NCBI RefSeq assembly: GCF_036241575.1
Contig: NZ_CP108455.1
Coordinates: 1,564,501-1,628,500, forward strand
DNA: 64,000 nt
DNA from: Streptomyces sp. NBC_01267
GTDB lineage: Bacteria; Actinomycetota; Actinomycetes; Streptomycetales; Streptomycetaceae
Direction: 5' to 3'
The number at the start of each line of letters is the position of its first letter. Positions within the stretch are counted from its first letter, which is position 1. This document shows positions 26,802-34,844 of this stretch, in pieces. Both the position numbers and the translations under genes were made by a program. The notes beneath the pieces were generated by a model. That model was not told where the DNA came from and ran no database searches. It saw only the letters and a program-made list of their open reading frames with translations.

Positions 26802-26806
26802 CCGCG

Positions 26807-26990
26807 CGGTGACCGCTGGAGAAGTGGCTGCTCGGTAACTGCCGGAGAACTGGCTGCTCGGTGATCACGGCGGCAGTGGCCGGTCCGTGATCACCGCGCG
26901 GCAGTGGCCGGTCGGCGATCACCGCGGCAACTGCCGGTCGTTGATCACAGCGGAAGTTTCCGTTCGGTGATCACCGCGCGGGCGTCACGC
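26807..26990. repeat. Seven tandem 26-bp imperfect repeats
   Basis: Units begin at 26807, 26833, 26859, 26885, 26913, 26939 and 26965; six are 26 bp and the fourth is 28 bp. The later units carry CGGTGATCACCGCGGCAGTG-like sequence with a central TGATCA or CGATCA palindrome; the first two are more diverged. The array fills the gap between the PBP stop and the next gene. No conserved open frame was found in it. Confidence 0.85.
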
Positions 26991-27003
26991 ATAGGGTGCC
27001 GCC

Positions 27004-27444
27004 ATGGCCATACGACTGCCCCGTTCCCCGTCCGGCTGGACCATGGCGGTCTTCGGCGTGCTCGCCGCGGTACTCGGCGTGGCCGGACTGGTCTCGCCCG
27101 ACGCGCTGTTGAAGATGCTGGGCTTCCACTCCGTACCGGTGTCCCGCCGCCCCGGCTCGGACTACACCCGGACCTTCATCACGGCCTCGTCGATGGCGGC
27201 GGTCAACATGGGCGTGTACTACGTGCTGGCCGCGCTCGCCGACTGGAAGGCGTTCTTCCGCTGGACGGTCCCGTTCCGGCTGCTGACCTTCGCGGTCTTC
27301 ACCACCGCGGTCGTCACCGGCCGCGCCCCGGCCGGCTTCCTGGGCGTGGGCCTGTGGGAAGGGACCGGCGCGGTCGTGACGGGGCTGGCGCTGCGGTACG
27401 AGAAGGCGGGCGCGGCGCGGCCGGTCCCGGCGCCGACAGGCTGA
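27004..27444 (+). CDS. Small integral membrane protein, function unknown
   Basis: 146 residues with about four hydrophobic segments (WTMAVFGVLAAVLGVAGLV, AAVNMGVYYVLAAL, FRLLTFAVFTTAVV, GLWEGTGAVVTGLAL). Conserved-looking small Streptomyces membrane protein with no recognised motif. The ATG follows directly after the tandem repeat array. Confidence 0.7.
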   Translation: MAIRLPRSPSGWTMAVFGVLAAVLGVAGLVSPDALLKMLGFHSVPVSRRPGSDYTRTFITASSMAAVNMGVYYVLAALADWKAFFRWTVPFRLLTFAVFTTAVVTGRAPAGFLGVGLWEGTGAVVTGLALRYEKAGAARPVPAPTG

Positions 27445-27465
27445 CGCCGGGACCGGTGTGCTGCG

Positions 27466-28254
27466 TCAGGGCAGGAAGTACATCGGGTTCGGGAGCTTGT
27501 ACGTCTTGTCGGCGAACCCGCCGCTGAGGTCGGAGTACTGGTCCCCGAAGTTGGCCACGATGGTGTAGCCGAGCGATTCGATGTGCTTCCTGGTGCCCGA
27601 CTTGAACTGGACCGTGGTGCAGCTCCAGGTCGGCGAGGCGCAGCTCAGGTAGGACGGCGCGGAGGTCTTGTCCTGCAGGTAGAAGTGCGCCTTGTCGACC
27701 GGTACGCCGTACCCGGCCTTGGTGAGGTTCACCGCCGACGCGGTGCGCTGGGTCTCGGCGCGGCCGGTCAGGAAGAAGACCGTGACGCCCTTCTTCGCGG
27801 CGTAGTTGACGACGTCCGGCATCCCGAAGACGGCGACCGACTGGGCGCTCTGGACGTAGTCGTCGAAGGCCTTCGCGTTGTAGGCGAAGCCGTTCTTCTT
27901 CTCGTAGTCGTAGGTCAGCAGGGTCGTGTCGTCCACGTCGAGCACGATGGCGGGCTTGCGGCCGTGCGCGGTGTGGCGGGCGGCATCGGCGATCTGCCGC
28001 TTCGCCTTGGTCTCGATGCCCTTGACCTGCTTGGCGTAGTTGCTGGTGGGCGACGCCTGGTAGGCACCCGAGGCGTCGGCCTTGCCGCCGTAGAAGGCGT
28101 TGATGCTGTCTTCGACCTTGGTGATGTTCGGGATTTCCTTGTCGGTCCTCGGGACCGAGTTGTCGGCGGTGGCGGCGCCGACGCCGTAGAAGGCGCTCCC
28201 GGCGGCGGCGAGCGCGACGGTACACACGGAAATCCTGGTGAGTCTGGAGGGCAT
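27466..28254 (-). CDS. Secreted HAD-superfamily acid phosphatase (class B/III-like)
   Basis: 262 residues, start at the ATG with GGAG 10 bp before. Signal peptide ISVCTVALAAAGSAFYGVGA. HAD motif I is IVLDVDDTTLLT, motif II FFLTGRAETQR, and motif III/IV FGDQYSDLSGG. This matches extracellular HAD-IIIB acid phosphatases that release phosphate from organic monoesters. Convergent with the preceding small membrane protein gene (21-bp gap). Confidence 0.9.
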   Translation of the reverse strand: MPSRLTRISVCTVALAAAGSAFYGVGAATADNSVPRTDKEIPNITKVEDSINAFYGGKADASGAYQASPTSNYAKQVKGIETKAKRQIADAARHTAHGRKPAIVLDVDDTTLLTYDYEKKNGFAYNAKAFDDYVQSAQSVAVFGMPDVVNYAAKKGVTVFFLTGRAETQRTASAVNLTKAGYGVPVDKAHFYLQDKTSAPSYLSCASPTWSCTTVQFKSGTRKHIESLGYTIVANFGDQYSDLSGGFADKTYKLPNPMYFLP

Positions 28255-28435
28255 GCGCGGGTAACTCCGGTTCTGATGTGTGACGGACGAACAGCAGGTC
28301 ACTGGTTGTCTACGCGCATCACATCCGCTGCACAAGACTCTTTGCGCATCCGTTGCCGGAGAAATCTGCTGCCGGGAGTCCCGTCGCCGGGGAAATCTGT
28401 TTGCCGGGCCGGGGCGACCCTGCTGAAGTGGGCGG

Positions 28436-29242
28436 ATGGATCTCCGTGCGGTACTGGCCGCCTTCGACCGGCAGATGCGACAGGACGCGCCACCGGACGG
28501 CCCCGGGGGCCGGACCGAGCGGGTCGGCGGTGTAGTGCGCCGGACCGGTGCGGACGCCGCCGACTGGAACGCAGTCGTCTGGTCGGACCTGGACGAGGAC
28601 ACGGTGGACGCGGCCATCGCCGGGCAGGTACGCCACTTCGGCGCGCTGGAGCGCGAGTTCGAGTGGAAGCTGTACGCCCACGACCGCCCCGCCGATCTCG
28701 CGGACCGGCTCCGGGCGGCCGGGTTCACGCCCGAGCCCCCGGAGACCCTGATGGTCGCCGACGTCAAGGACCTGCCGACCGAGGTGCGGCTGCCCGAGGG
28801 CGTCGTCCTGCGCCCGGTGACCGACGCCGCGGGCGTGGAACTCATGGCGCGCGCCCACCGGGCGGCCTTCGGCACGGACGGCTCACGGATCATGCACCAG
28901 GTACTGGCCCAGGTGACGGACGCCCCGGAGTCGGTCGCCGCGGTGGTGGCGACGGCCGGTGACGTACCGGTCTGCGCGGCCCGGGTCGAATTCCATCCGG
29001 GCACCGACTTCGCGAGCCTCTGGGGCGGCGGCACCGACCCGGCCTGGCGCGGCCGGGGCATCTACCGGGCCCTGGTCGCGCACCGCGCCCGGCTCGCGGC
29101 CGGACGCGGCTACCGCTTCCTCCAGGTCGACGCGTCCGACGACAGCCGCCCGATCCTCCAGCGCCTCGGCTTCGCCGCCCTCACGACCACGACTCCGTAC
29201 ATCTCCCCCCTCGCCGTAAGGCGTTTCCGGGTGCATGGCTAA
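28436..29242 (+). CDS. GNAT-family N-acetyltransferase
   Basis: 268 residues. The N-terminal half is GNAT-related but lacks a clear binding motif; the C-terminal half has TDPAWRGRGIYRALVAHRARLA and QVDASDDSRPILQRLGFAAL. The layout suggests a tandem-GNAT protein. Its TAA stop lies at the very edge of repeat copy 2. Just upstream (28355-28400) two direct repeats of GCCGGRGAAATCTG occur. Confidence 0.8.
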   Translation: MDLRAVLAAFDRQMRQDAPPDGPGGRTERVGGVVRRTGADAADWNAVVWSDLDEDTVDAAIAGQVRHFGALEREFEWKLYAHDRPADLADRLRAAGFTPEPPETLMVADVKDLPTEVRLPEGVVLRPVTDAAGVELMARAHRAAFGTDGSRIMHQVLAQVTDAPESVAAVVATAGDVPVCAARVEFHPGTDFASLWGGGTDPAWRGRGIYRALVAHRARLAAGRGYRFLQVDASDDSRPILQRLGFAALTTTTPYISPLAVRRFRVHG

Positions 29243-29401
29243 GACCGACCGGCAATTGGGGGGTGGGTGAAGGAGCGGGGTCCGGTGCGTGCGGTCGCAA
29301 GGCGGAGGATTGAGGCATGGCGGAGCCATGGTGATTGACGACAACGCGGCGAGCGTGCGTGCCGGACCCCGCGACGCCGCCCCCCAATTGCCGGTCGGTC
29401 T
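29242..29401. mobile_element. 160-bp palindromic MITE-like element, copy 2
   Basis: Perfect 22-bp terminal inverted repeats at 29242-29263 and 29380-29401. The central 80 nt (29284-29363) are 79/80 identical to the reverse complement of 50152-50231. An 11-bp stem flanks the core (29275-29285 with 29362-29372). Core motifs TCGCAAGGCGGAG and GACAACGCGGCGAG are shared with copy 1. The left repeat begins at the last base of a stop codon, so the insertion did not truncate the acetyltransferase. Confidence 0.8.
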
Positions 29402-29451
29402 AAGGCAGCCGCCCGATCTCGGGCACCCCCCTCAGCTGCCACGCTGACCTG

Positions 29452-30660
29452 GTGAAATGGTCAATAGGACGCGTCCTGCGGGACCGTAACGCGGGGCTCT
29501 ACCTGGCAGGTGCGGTCGTCGACGCCTTCGGCACGAGTGCCATGTGGCTGGCCTCCGGCATCTGGGTCAAGGCCCTGACCGGGTCGGACAGTCTCGCCGC
29601 GCTGGCCGTCTTCGCCATGTGGGCGCCGTCCCTGGTGGGGCCGTTGATCGGTACGGTCGCCGACCGGGTGCGCCGCAAGCCGCTGCTGGTGGTGACGAAT
29701 CTCGGGATGGCGGCGCTGATGCCGGTGCTTCTCGCACTGGACTCGCCGGGCCGGATCTGGATCCTCTTCACCGTGCTGGTGATCTACGGCGTGCACACCG
29801 TGGTGGGCGGCGCGGCCGAGTCCGCGCTGGTCGCCGCCGCCGTCGACAAGGATCTCCTCGGCGACTTCAACGGACTGCGGATGACCGTCACCGAGGGCAT
29901 GAAACTGGTCTCGCCCCTGGTGGGCGCCGGGCTCTTCGTGCAGTTCGGCGGAGCCGCCGTGGCGCTGCTCGACGCGGTCACCTTCGCCCTCGCGGCCGTG
30001 ATCTTCACACTGATCCGGGTACGGGAGGCCGAGCCGGTGCGCCCCGCCGGCGCGCACTGGCTGCGGGACACGATCGAGGGCGCCCGCTTCCTGCGCGGCT
30101 CCCCCACGCTGCGTCCGCTGGTCCTCGCGGGTTCGGCGACGATGCTGGTCGCCGGGCTCAACGGCTCGATGATCTACGCGGTCGTCGACCGGCTGCTGGG
30201 CCACTCCCCCGGCTACGCCGGGCTGCTGTACTCGGTGCAGGGGGTCGGCTCCATCGCCATCGGCGTTCTGTCGGGTCCGCTGATGCGCCGGCTCCCGCCC
30301 CGCGTCTTCGCCGCCGCCGGGATCGCCGTGTTCGCGGCGGCGGTCGGGGCGCGCGCACTGCCGTACGACACGGTGGCCCTGGTGAGCAGTGCGGCGGTCG
30401 GTTTCGGGCTGCCGTGCGTCCTGGTCGCGGCGCTGACCGCGGTGCAGAGCGAGACCCCGGCCGCCGTACTGGGGCGTACGGCGGCCACCGCCAACAGCCT
30501 GATGTTCGTTCCGAACGCGGTGGCCCTCGCACTCGGCGCGGGGCTGGTCGCCGTGGTGGACGTCCGCGTACTGCTGGCGGTGGCCTCCGTCAGCGGTCTC
30601 GCGGTGGCCCTCGCGCTGGCCCGTACGGGGGTCAGGACAGCGCGGCCCGTACGCGTGTGA
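29452..30660 (+). CDS. Major facilitator superfamily transporter
   Basis: 402 residues, about 12 hydrophobic segments. The MFS motif A appears as GTVADRVRRKPLLV between helices 2 and 3; general resemblance is to drug/macrolide efflux MFS proteins of the MefA/enterobactin-exporter type. GTG start without an obvious ribosome site. The 3' end overlaps the convergent gene by 29 bp. Confidence 0.85.
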   Translation: MKWSIGRVLRDRNAGLYLAGAVVDAFGTSAMWLASGIWVKALTGSDSLAALAVFAMWAPSLVGPLIGTVADRVRRKPLLVVTNLGMAALMPVLLALDSPGRIWILFTVLVIYGVHTVVGGAAESALVAAAVDKDLLGDFNGLRMTVTEGMKLVSPLVGAGLFVQFGGAAVALLDAVTFALAAVIFTLIRVREAEPVRPAGAHWLRDTIEGARFLRGSPTLRPLVLAGSATMLVAGLNGSMIYAVVDRLLGHSPGYAGLLYSVQGVGSIAIGVLSGPLMRRLPPRVFAAAGIAVFAAAVGARALPYDTVALVSSAAVGFGLPCVLVAALTAVQSETPAAVLGRTAATANSLMFVPNAVALALGAGLVAVVDVRVLLAVASVSGLAVALALARTGVRTARPVRV

Positions 30661-31795
30661 GATCCGTTTCGGAGGCCAACCCGGCGTGGTAGAGCCGCAG
30701 TTCGTTCGCGCCGAGCCCGGCGGCGCGGGCGGCGTCCTCGGCCAGCGCGGCCGGGTTGCCACCCATGCCGGAGACCACGGTGAGGTTGGCCGCCAGCACC
30801 GTCCGCTCCGTACGGTGCACGGCGAACGGGGCGAGCAGCGTGGGGCCGGCGGTGCAGGGCACCACCACCCCGTCGGCGATGCCCAGGATGTGTTCGGGGT
30901 CGACGCCCACGTTCGCCCCGCAGTGGTGGGCGACCGGATCGGCGTGCAGCAGCACCTGGAAGCCGGGAGCGGCGGCGGCGCGTACGGCGGCGACGGTCCG
31001 CTCCTGGAGCGTGCGGGCGGTGCGCGTACGCCAGTCGAGAGTGGCGGCGGCGAGATCGGCGCCGAGCAGCTTCTCGATCGCGGGCCGCCCGGCCGCCGAG
31101 GAGCCGGTGGCCCAGACCGGCTCCAGCGCGCGGCGGACCGCTGTCCTCAGCTCCTCGGCGTCGACGCCGAGTCCGCGGTAGCCGTCGGCGCAGGCCGGGC
31201 AGAAGCAGAGCGACATCAGGTACTGGCCGGCGTCGCCGAGTTCCACCCCCGCGATCTTGTCGTGCGCGTGCAGGTGGGAGAGCCCGTACCAGCCGAGCGA
31301 CTCCAGTTCGGTGCCGCGCGCGCCGGGGCGCACCGCGGCCTCGGCGGCCAGGGTGACGAGGTAGTCGCGGGTGGCGGGCTGGGCGATGCAGGGGGCCCAG
31401 GAGTAGCGGTCGCCGTACGCGTTGACCACCGCGATGTCCGGATTCTCGGTGCCCAGGCGGGAGTTGTGGGCGAGGACCACCCAGGTGTGCACCTCCAGAC
31501 CGGCACCGGCCAGCGCGGCGGCGGCCTCTCCGTACGGGTCCGCGGTGGGGGCCCAGTCCCCGGCGGCGTACGGGCGCAGCGCCCGCCCGGCCCAGACTTC
31601 CTCCGCGGCCGGGTAGAGGACGGACGCGTGGGCGGCCGTCACGATGCGGTGGTCCGGGTGGCGCGGGGTCAGGGCGCGCGTCGAGTGGTAGGCGGAGGCG
31701 AGGGTGACCTGCTGGACGCCGAGACCGGCGATCCGGTCGGCGGCGTCCGGGTCGCCGACGATGTCCCAGGGGTAGACGAAGACGGAGGTCTTCAC
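30632..31795 (-). CDS. Uncharacterised protein coupled to KdgD
   Basis: 387 residues, GTG in a GTGA overlap with kdgD, so both are translated from one message. I do not recognise the family. Visible features: N-terminal VFVYPWDIVGDP, a His-rich stretch (LGWYGLSHLHAHDKIAG), a CFCPAC motif that could bind metal, and an alternating strand/helix pattern that suggests a TIM barrel. Context (kdgD, divergent uronate dehydrogenase) suggests a sugar-acid enzyme. The pathway steps not otherwise represented nearby are the lactonase and glucarate dehydratase, but no diagnostic motif of either is seen. Confidence 0.75.
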   Translation of the reverse strand: MKTSVFVYPWDIVGDPDAADRIAGLGVQQVTLASAYHSTRALTPRHPDHRIVTAAHASVLYPAAEEVWAGRALRPYAAGDWAPTADPYGEAAAALAGAGLEVHTWVVLAHNSRLGTENPDIAVVNAYGDRYSWAPCIAQPATRDYLVTLAAEAAVRPGARGTELESLGWYGLSHLHAHDKIAGVELGDAGQYLMSLCFCPACADGYRGLGVDAEELRTAVRRALEPVWATGSSAAGRPAIEKLLGADLAAATLDWRTRTARTLQERTVAAVRAAAAPGFQVLLHADPVAHHCGANVGVDPEHILGIADGVVVPCTAGPTLLAPFAVHRTERTVLAANLTVVSGMGGNPAALAEDAARAAGLGANELRLYHAGLASETDLTRVRAALS

Positions 31796-32760
31796 GCGGC
31801 GTCCTCCGTTCCGGCAGCGGCCCGGCCCGCCACGTCCGCCACCACGGCGCGGCCCCGTGCGACGATCGCGGTCAGCTGCTCCAGGTGCTCGGCGGTGGGT
31901 TCACCGAGCGGCGGGCGGACCTCGCCGACGTCCAGACCGCCGAGCCGCACCCCTGCCTTGATCAGGGAGACGGCGTATCCGCGGCCCTGGTTGCGCAGTT
32001 CGACGAGCGGCCGGTAGAAGGCGTCCAGCAACCGGTTGGCGGTGGCGTCGTCGCCGCCGCGCAGCGCGCGGTAGAAGGTGAGCGCGATGTCGGGGGCGAA
32101 GCAGAAGACGGCCGACGAGTAGAGCGTCACACCGATGGCCCGGTAGGCGAGGGCGGTGAGTTCGGCGGTGGGCAGGCCGTTGAAGTAGAGGAAGTCCCGG
32201 CCGGGGAGATCGCTGCGTACCGCGCTGATGATGCGCTGCATCAGGTCGAGGTCGCCGTGCCCGTCCTTGAGGCCGATGATTCCGTCGACCTGTGCGAGGG
32301 CCACGACGGTCTCGGGGGTGAACACCGCGTTGTCGCGCTGGTAGACGATGATGTCGAGCGAAGTGGCCGCGGCGAGCGCCGAGTAGTGCCGCAGCAGTCC
32401 TTCCTGGCCGGCGAGCACCAGGTAGGGCGGCATGGCGAGCAGTCCGTCCGCACCGGCCTCCTCGGCGATCTTCGCGAACCGGACCGCGAGGGCCGTCCCG
32501 TATCCGGCCCCGGCGATCACGGGCACCCGGCCCGCCGCGGCCTCGACAGCGGCGGCGACGACGGCGCCGAACTCCTCCGGGCCGAGGGCGTGGAACTCGC
32601 CCGTGCCGCAGCAGGCGAAGACCGCGGCCGCGCCGGCGTCGATACCGCTGCGCACATGCGCGCGGAAGGCATCGAGATCGACGGCGCCGTCTTCCCCGTA
32701 GGCGGTCACGGGGAAGAACAGCAGACCGTCAAGTCGGCCGGCGAGCGGGGCTGAGGACAC
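31792..32760 (-). CDS. kdgD: 5-dehydro-4-deoxyglucarate dehydratase
   Basis: 322 residues from the GTG at 32760, chosen for GGGAG five bases before; GTG 32790 and ATG 32778 are upstream alternatives. DHDPS/NAL-family TIM barrel with KdgD blocks: LDGLLFFPVTAYGEDG, FACCGTGEFHALGPEEF, IIVYQRDNAVF (catalytic Tyr) and GLKDGHGDLDLM (Schiff-base Lys). Dehydrates and decarboxylates 5-keto-4-deoxyglucarate to 2,5-dioxopentanoate, which the dehydrogenase at 22.3 kb can oxidise. Overlaps the following gene by 4 bp. Confidence 0.9.
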   Translation of the reverse strand: MSSAPLAGRLDGLLFFPVTAYGEDGAVDLDAFRAHVRSGIDAGAAAVFACCGTGEFHALGPEEFGAVVAAAVEAAAGRVPVIAGAGYGTALAVRFAKIAEEAGADGLLAMPPYLVLAGQEGLLRHYSALAAATSLDIIVYQRDNAVFTPETVVALAQVDGIIGLKDGHGDLDLMQRIISAVRSDLPGRDFLYFNGLPTAELTALAYRAIGVTLYSSAVFCFAPDIALTFYRALRGGDDATANRLLDAFYRPLVELRNQGRGYAVSLIKAGVRLGGLDVGEVRPPLGEPTAEHLEQLTAIVARGRAVVADVAGRAAAGTEDAA

Positions 32761-32790
32761 GGGCGCTCCCTGGGTCATCCAGTCGTGCAC

Positions 32791-32832
32791 AGTTCTGATC
32801 AGTGTCTATATTTCTGAACATTGCTACGCTAA
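32791..32832 (-). promoter_or_regulatory. Candidate kdgD promoter with GAACA/AGTTC half-sites
   Basis: On the minus strand TTAGCG (32827-32832), 16 bp and TATAGA (32805-32810) make a plausible promoter. The -10 is flanked by the half-sites TGTTC and AGTTC (as AGTTC 32791-32795 and GAACA 32816-32820 on the plus strand), the same half-sites found in the IclR operators at 23.86 kb but with 20-bp spacing here. Confidence 0.4.
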
Positions 32833-33013
32833 GCCAGCGGGGCCGGGGCGGTCAAGACGGGAAACAGGGCGGTCGAGACAGGAAACAGCAAGACAGGCGC
32901 GGAATCCGGCGCTCCACGCCACACTTGACGAGGCTCGGCGGGGCTCCTTAGTTTGTCCATGCATGTGAATGCCGTCCATGGACTCAGCCGATCCATCGAG
33001 GAGAGACCCGCTC

Positions 33014-33838
33014 ATGCCCGCTCCCCGCACCATCCTGCTCACCGGAGCCGCCGGAGGCCTCGGCACCCTGATGCGGGGCCTGCTGCCCGCGTACGGCTAT
33101 GAGCTGCGCCTCTTCGATGCCGTCCCGGTCGAGGGTGAGCCGACGGCGATCACCGCGGACCTGGCCGACAAGGAAGCGCTGCGCGAGGCCGTGCGGGGCG
33201 TCGACGCGATCATCCATCTCGCCGGGATCTCCCTGGAAGCCTCCTTCGACAAGATCCTCCGGGCCAACATCGAGGGCACCTACAACCTCTACGAGGCGGC
33301 CCGCGCCGAGGGCGTCGGACGGATCGTCTTCGCCTCCTCCAATCACGCGGTGGGCTGGACGCCGAGCCCCGAGGGCGAAGTGCCCCTCGATCCCGGCGCG
33401 TTGATCCCGATCGACACCCCGCGCAGGCCCGACACCTACTACGGGCTCTCCAAGTGCTTCGGCGAGGACCTGGCCCAGCTGTACTGGGACAAGTTCGGCC
33501 AGGAAACCGTCTCCGTACGGATCGGCTCCTGCTTCGCGGAGCCGACCTCGGTACGCATGCTCTCGGTCTGGATGAGCCCGGACGACGGCGCCCGGCTCTT
33601 CCACGCCGCGCTGACGGCCGGGGAGGTCGGACACTCGGTGGTCTACGGCTCCTCCGCCAACACCCGTATCTGGTGGGACCTCTCGTCGGCGCGGGCCCTC
33701 GGGTACGAACCGCGGGACGACTCCGAGCCGTACGCGGCGAAGCTCATCGCCGAGCAGGGCGAGCTGGACCCGGAGAACCCGGCGCACTGCCACCTCGGCG
33801 GCCCGTTCCTCACCGACCCGCCGATCTGGCCGCACTGA
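33014..33838 (+). CDS. Uronate dehydrogenase-like NAD-dependent SDR
   Basis: 274 residues from the ATG at 33014 with GAGGAGAG upstream. Extended short-chain dehydrogenase: TGAAGGLGTLMRGLL (cofactor loop), HLAGISLEASFDKILRANIEG, the SSNHAVGW segment and the YxxxK pair in YYGLSKCFGEDLA. These match bacterial uronate dehydrogenases, which oxidise galacturonate or glucuronate to the aldaro-lactone. Divergent from kdgD, consistent with one pathway. Confidence 0.85.
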   Translation: MPAPRTILLTGAAGGLGTLMRGLLPAYGYELRLFDAVPVEGEPTAITADLADKEALREAVRGVDAIIHLAGISLEASFDKILRANIEGTYNLYEAARAEGVGRIVFASSNHAVGWTPSPEGEVPLDPGALIPIDTPRRPDTYYGLSKCFGEDLAQLYWDKFGQETVSVRIGSCFAEPTSVRMLSVWMSPDDGARLFHAALTAGEVGHSVVYGSSANTRIWWDLSSARALGYEPRDDSEPYAAKLIAEQGELDPENPAHCHLGGPFLTDPPIWPH

Positions 33839-33868
33839 CCACCTTCGTCCGGATCCGGGCAGCAAACG

Positions 33869-33893
33869 GGCCCGCCCGGCACCCGGGCGGGCC
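33869..33893 (+). terminator. Hairpin 1 after the uronate dehydrogenase gene
   Basis: Perfect 11-bp GC stem (33869-33879 with 33883-33893), 3-nt loop, 31 bp after the stop codon. Confidence 0.7.
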
Positions 33894-33908
33894 TCTGCCA
33901 TGCCCGGA

Positions 33909-33935
33909 CGGGCCCGACCACCCAGGTCGGGCCCG
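33909..33935 (+). terminator. Hairpin 2 after the uronate dehydrogenase gene
   Basis: Perfect 11-bp stem (33909-33919 with 33925-33935), 5-nt loop, 16 bp after hairpin 1. Confidence 0.6.
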
Positions 33936-33953
33936 CGCACCGGACGCCGAAAC

Positions 33954-33989
33954 GGGCAGGAACGGGCACCATCGAGCCCGTTCCTGCCC
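33954..33989 (+). terminator. Hairpin 3, before the DeoR gene
   Basis: Perfect 14-bp stem (33954-33967 with 33976-33989), 8-nt loop. It is the third hairpin in 120 bp and lies 65 bp before the DeoR start, so it insulates that operon or sits in its leader. Confidence 0.6.
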
Positions 33990-34054
33990 TATTCACGTCA
34001 GCCGGGCGGCTGTACAACTCTCCTCACAGCCAGCGAGAGCGCCGAGGAGGTCCT

Positions 34055-34822
34055 GTGGTCATGAGTGCGGAGCAGCGGCAGCGGGAGATCGTCCTGGCCG
34101 CCCGGCAGTCGGGGTCGGTCGATGTCACCGAACTGTCCGTGCGGCTGCGGGTCGCCAAGGAGACCATCCGCCGTGATCTGCACGCCCTGGAGAACCACGG
34201 CCTGGTCCGGCGCACGCACGGCGGCGCCTACCCCGTGGAGAGCGCGGGGTTCGAGACCACGCTCGACTTCCGCACGACGATGCACGTACCGGAGAAACGG
34301 CGGATCGCCACCGCGGCGGCCCAGCTGCTCGGCGACGCCGAAACGGTCTTCATCGACGAGGGATTCACCCCGCAGCTGATCGCCGAGGCGCTGCCGCACG
34401 ACCGCCCGCTGACGGTGGTCACCGCGTCCCTGGTCACGGCGGGTGCGCTGGCGCACGCCGAGCAGACGACCGTGCTGCTGCTCGGCGGACGGCTGCGGTC
34501 GGGCACCCTGGCCACCGTCGACCACTGGGCGACCCGGATGCTGGCCGGATTCGTCATCGATCTGGCCTTCATCGGCGCCAACGGAATCTCCCGCGAACAC
34601 GGCCTGACGACACCCGACCCGGCGGTCGGCGAGGTCAAGGCACAGGCGGTCAGGGCCGCCAGACGCCGGGTGTTCGTCGGGAACCACACCAAGTTCGGCG
34701 CCGCCGGCTTCTGCCGGTTCGCCGAGATCACCGACTTCGAGGCCATCGTCACGAGCACGCTGCTGCCCACGTCGGAGGCCCATCGCTACTCCCTGCTGGG
34801 GCCGCAGGTCATCCGCGTCTGA
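34055..34822 (+). CDS. DeoR/GlpR-family transcriptional regulator
   Basis: 255 residues; GTG at 34055 with GAGGAGG upstream (ATG 34061 also possible). N-terminal helix-turn-helix VDVTELSVRLRVAKETIRRDLHALENHGLVRRTHGGAYPV is split here only for clarity: DeoR signature at about residues 23-60. The C-terminal DeoR sensor domain (VFIDEGFTPQLIAEAL, IDLAFIGANGIS) binds phosphorylated sugars in characterised members. First gene of the importer operon, so probably its local repressor. Confidence 0.9.
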   Translation: MVMSAEQRQREIVLAARQSGSVDVTELSVRLRVAKETIRRDLHALENHGLVRRTHGGAYPVESAGFETTLDFRTTMHVPEKRRIATAAAQLLGDAETVFIDEGFTPQLIAEALPHDRPLTVVTASLVTAGALAHAEQTTVLLLGGRLRSGTLATVDHWATRMLAGFVIDLAFIGANGISREHGLTTPDPAVGEVKAQAVRAARRRVFVGNHTKFGAAGFCRFAEITDFEAIVTSTLLPTSEAHRYSLLGPQVIRV

Positions 34823-34844
34823 CGATCCACCCGAGGAGCAATCC

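Noticed and set aside
26807..26990. CRISPR array
   Set aside because: Repeat units adjoin one another with no unique spacers and no cas genes nearby.
29242..29401. Small protein gene within the repeat element
   Set aside because: Short frames differ between copies and have no ribosome site; copies differ at the ends in ways that break any frame.
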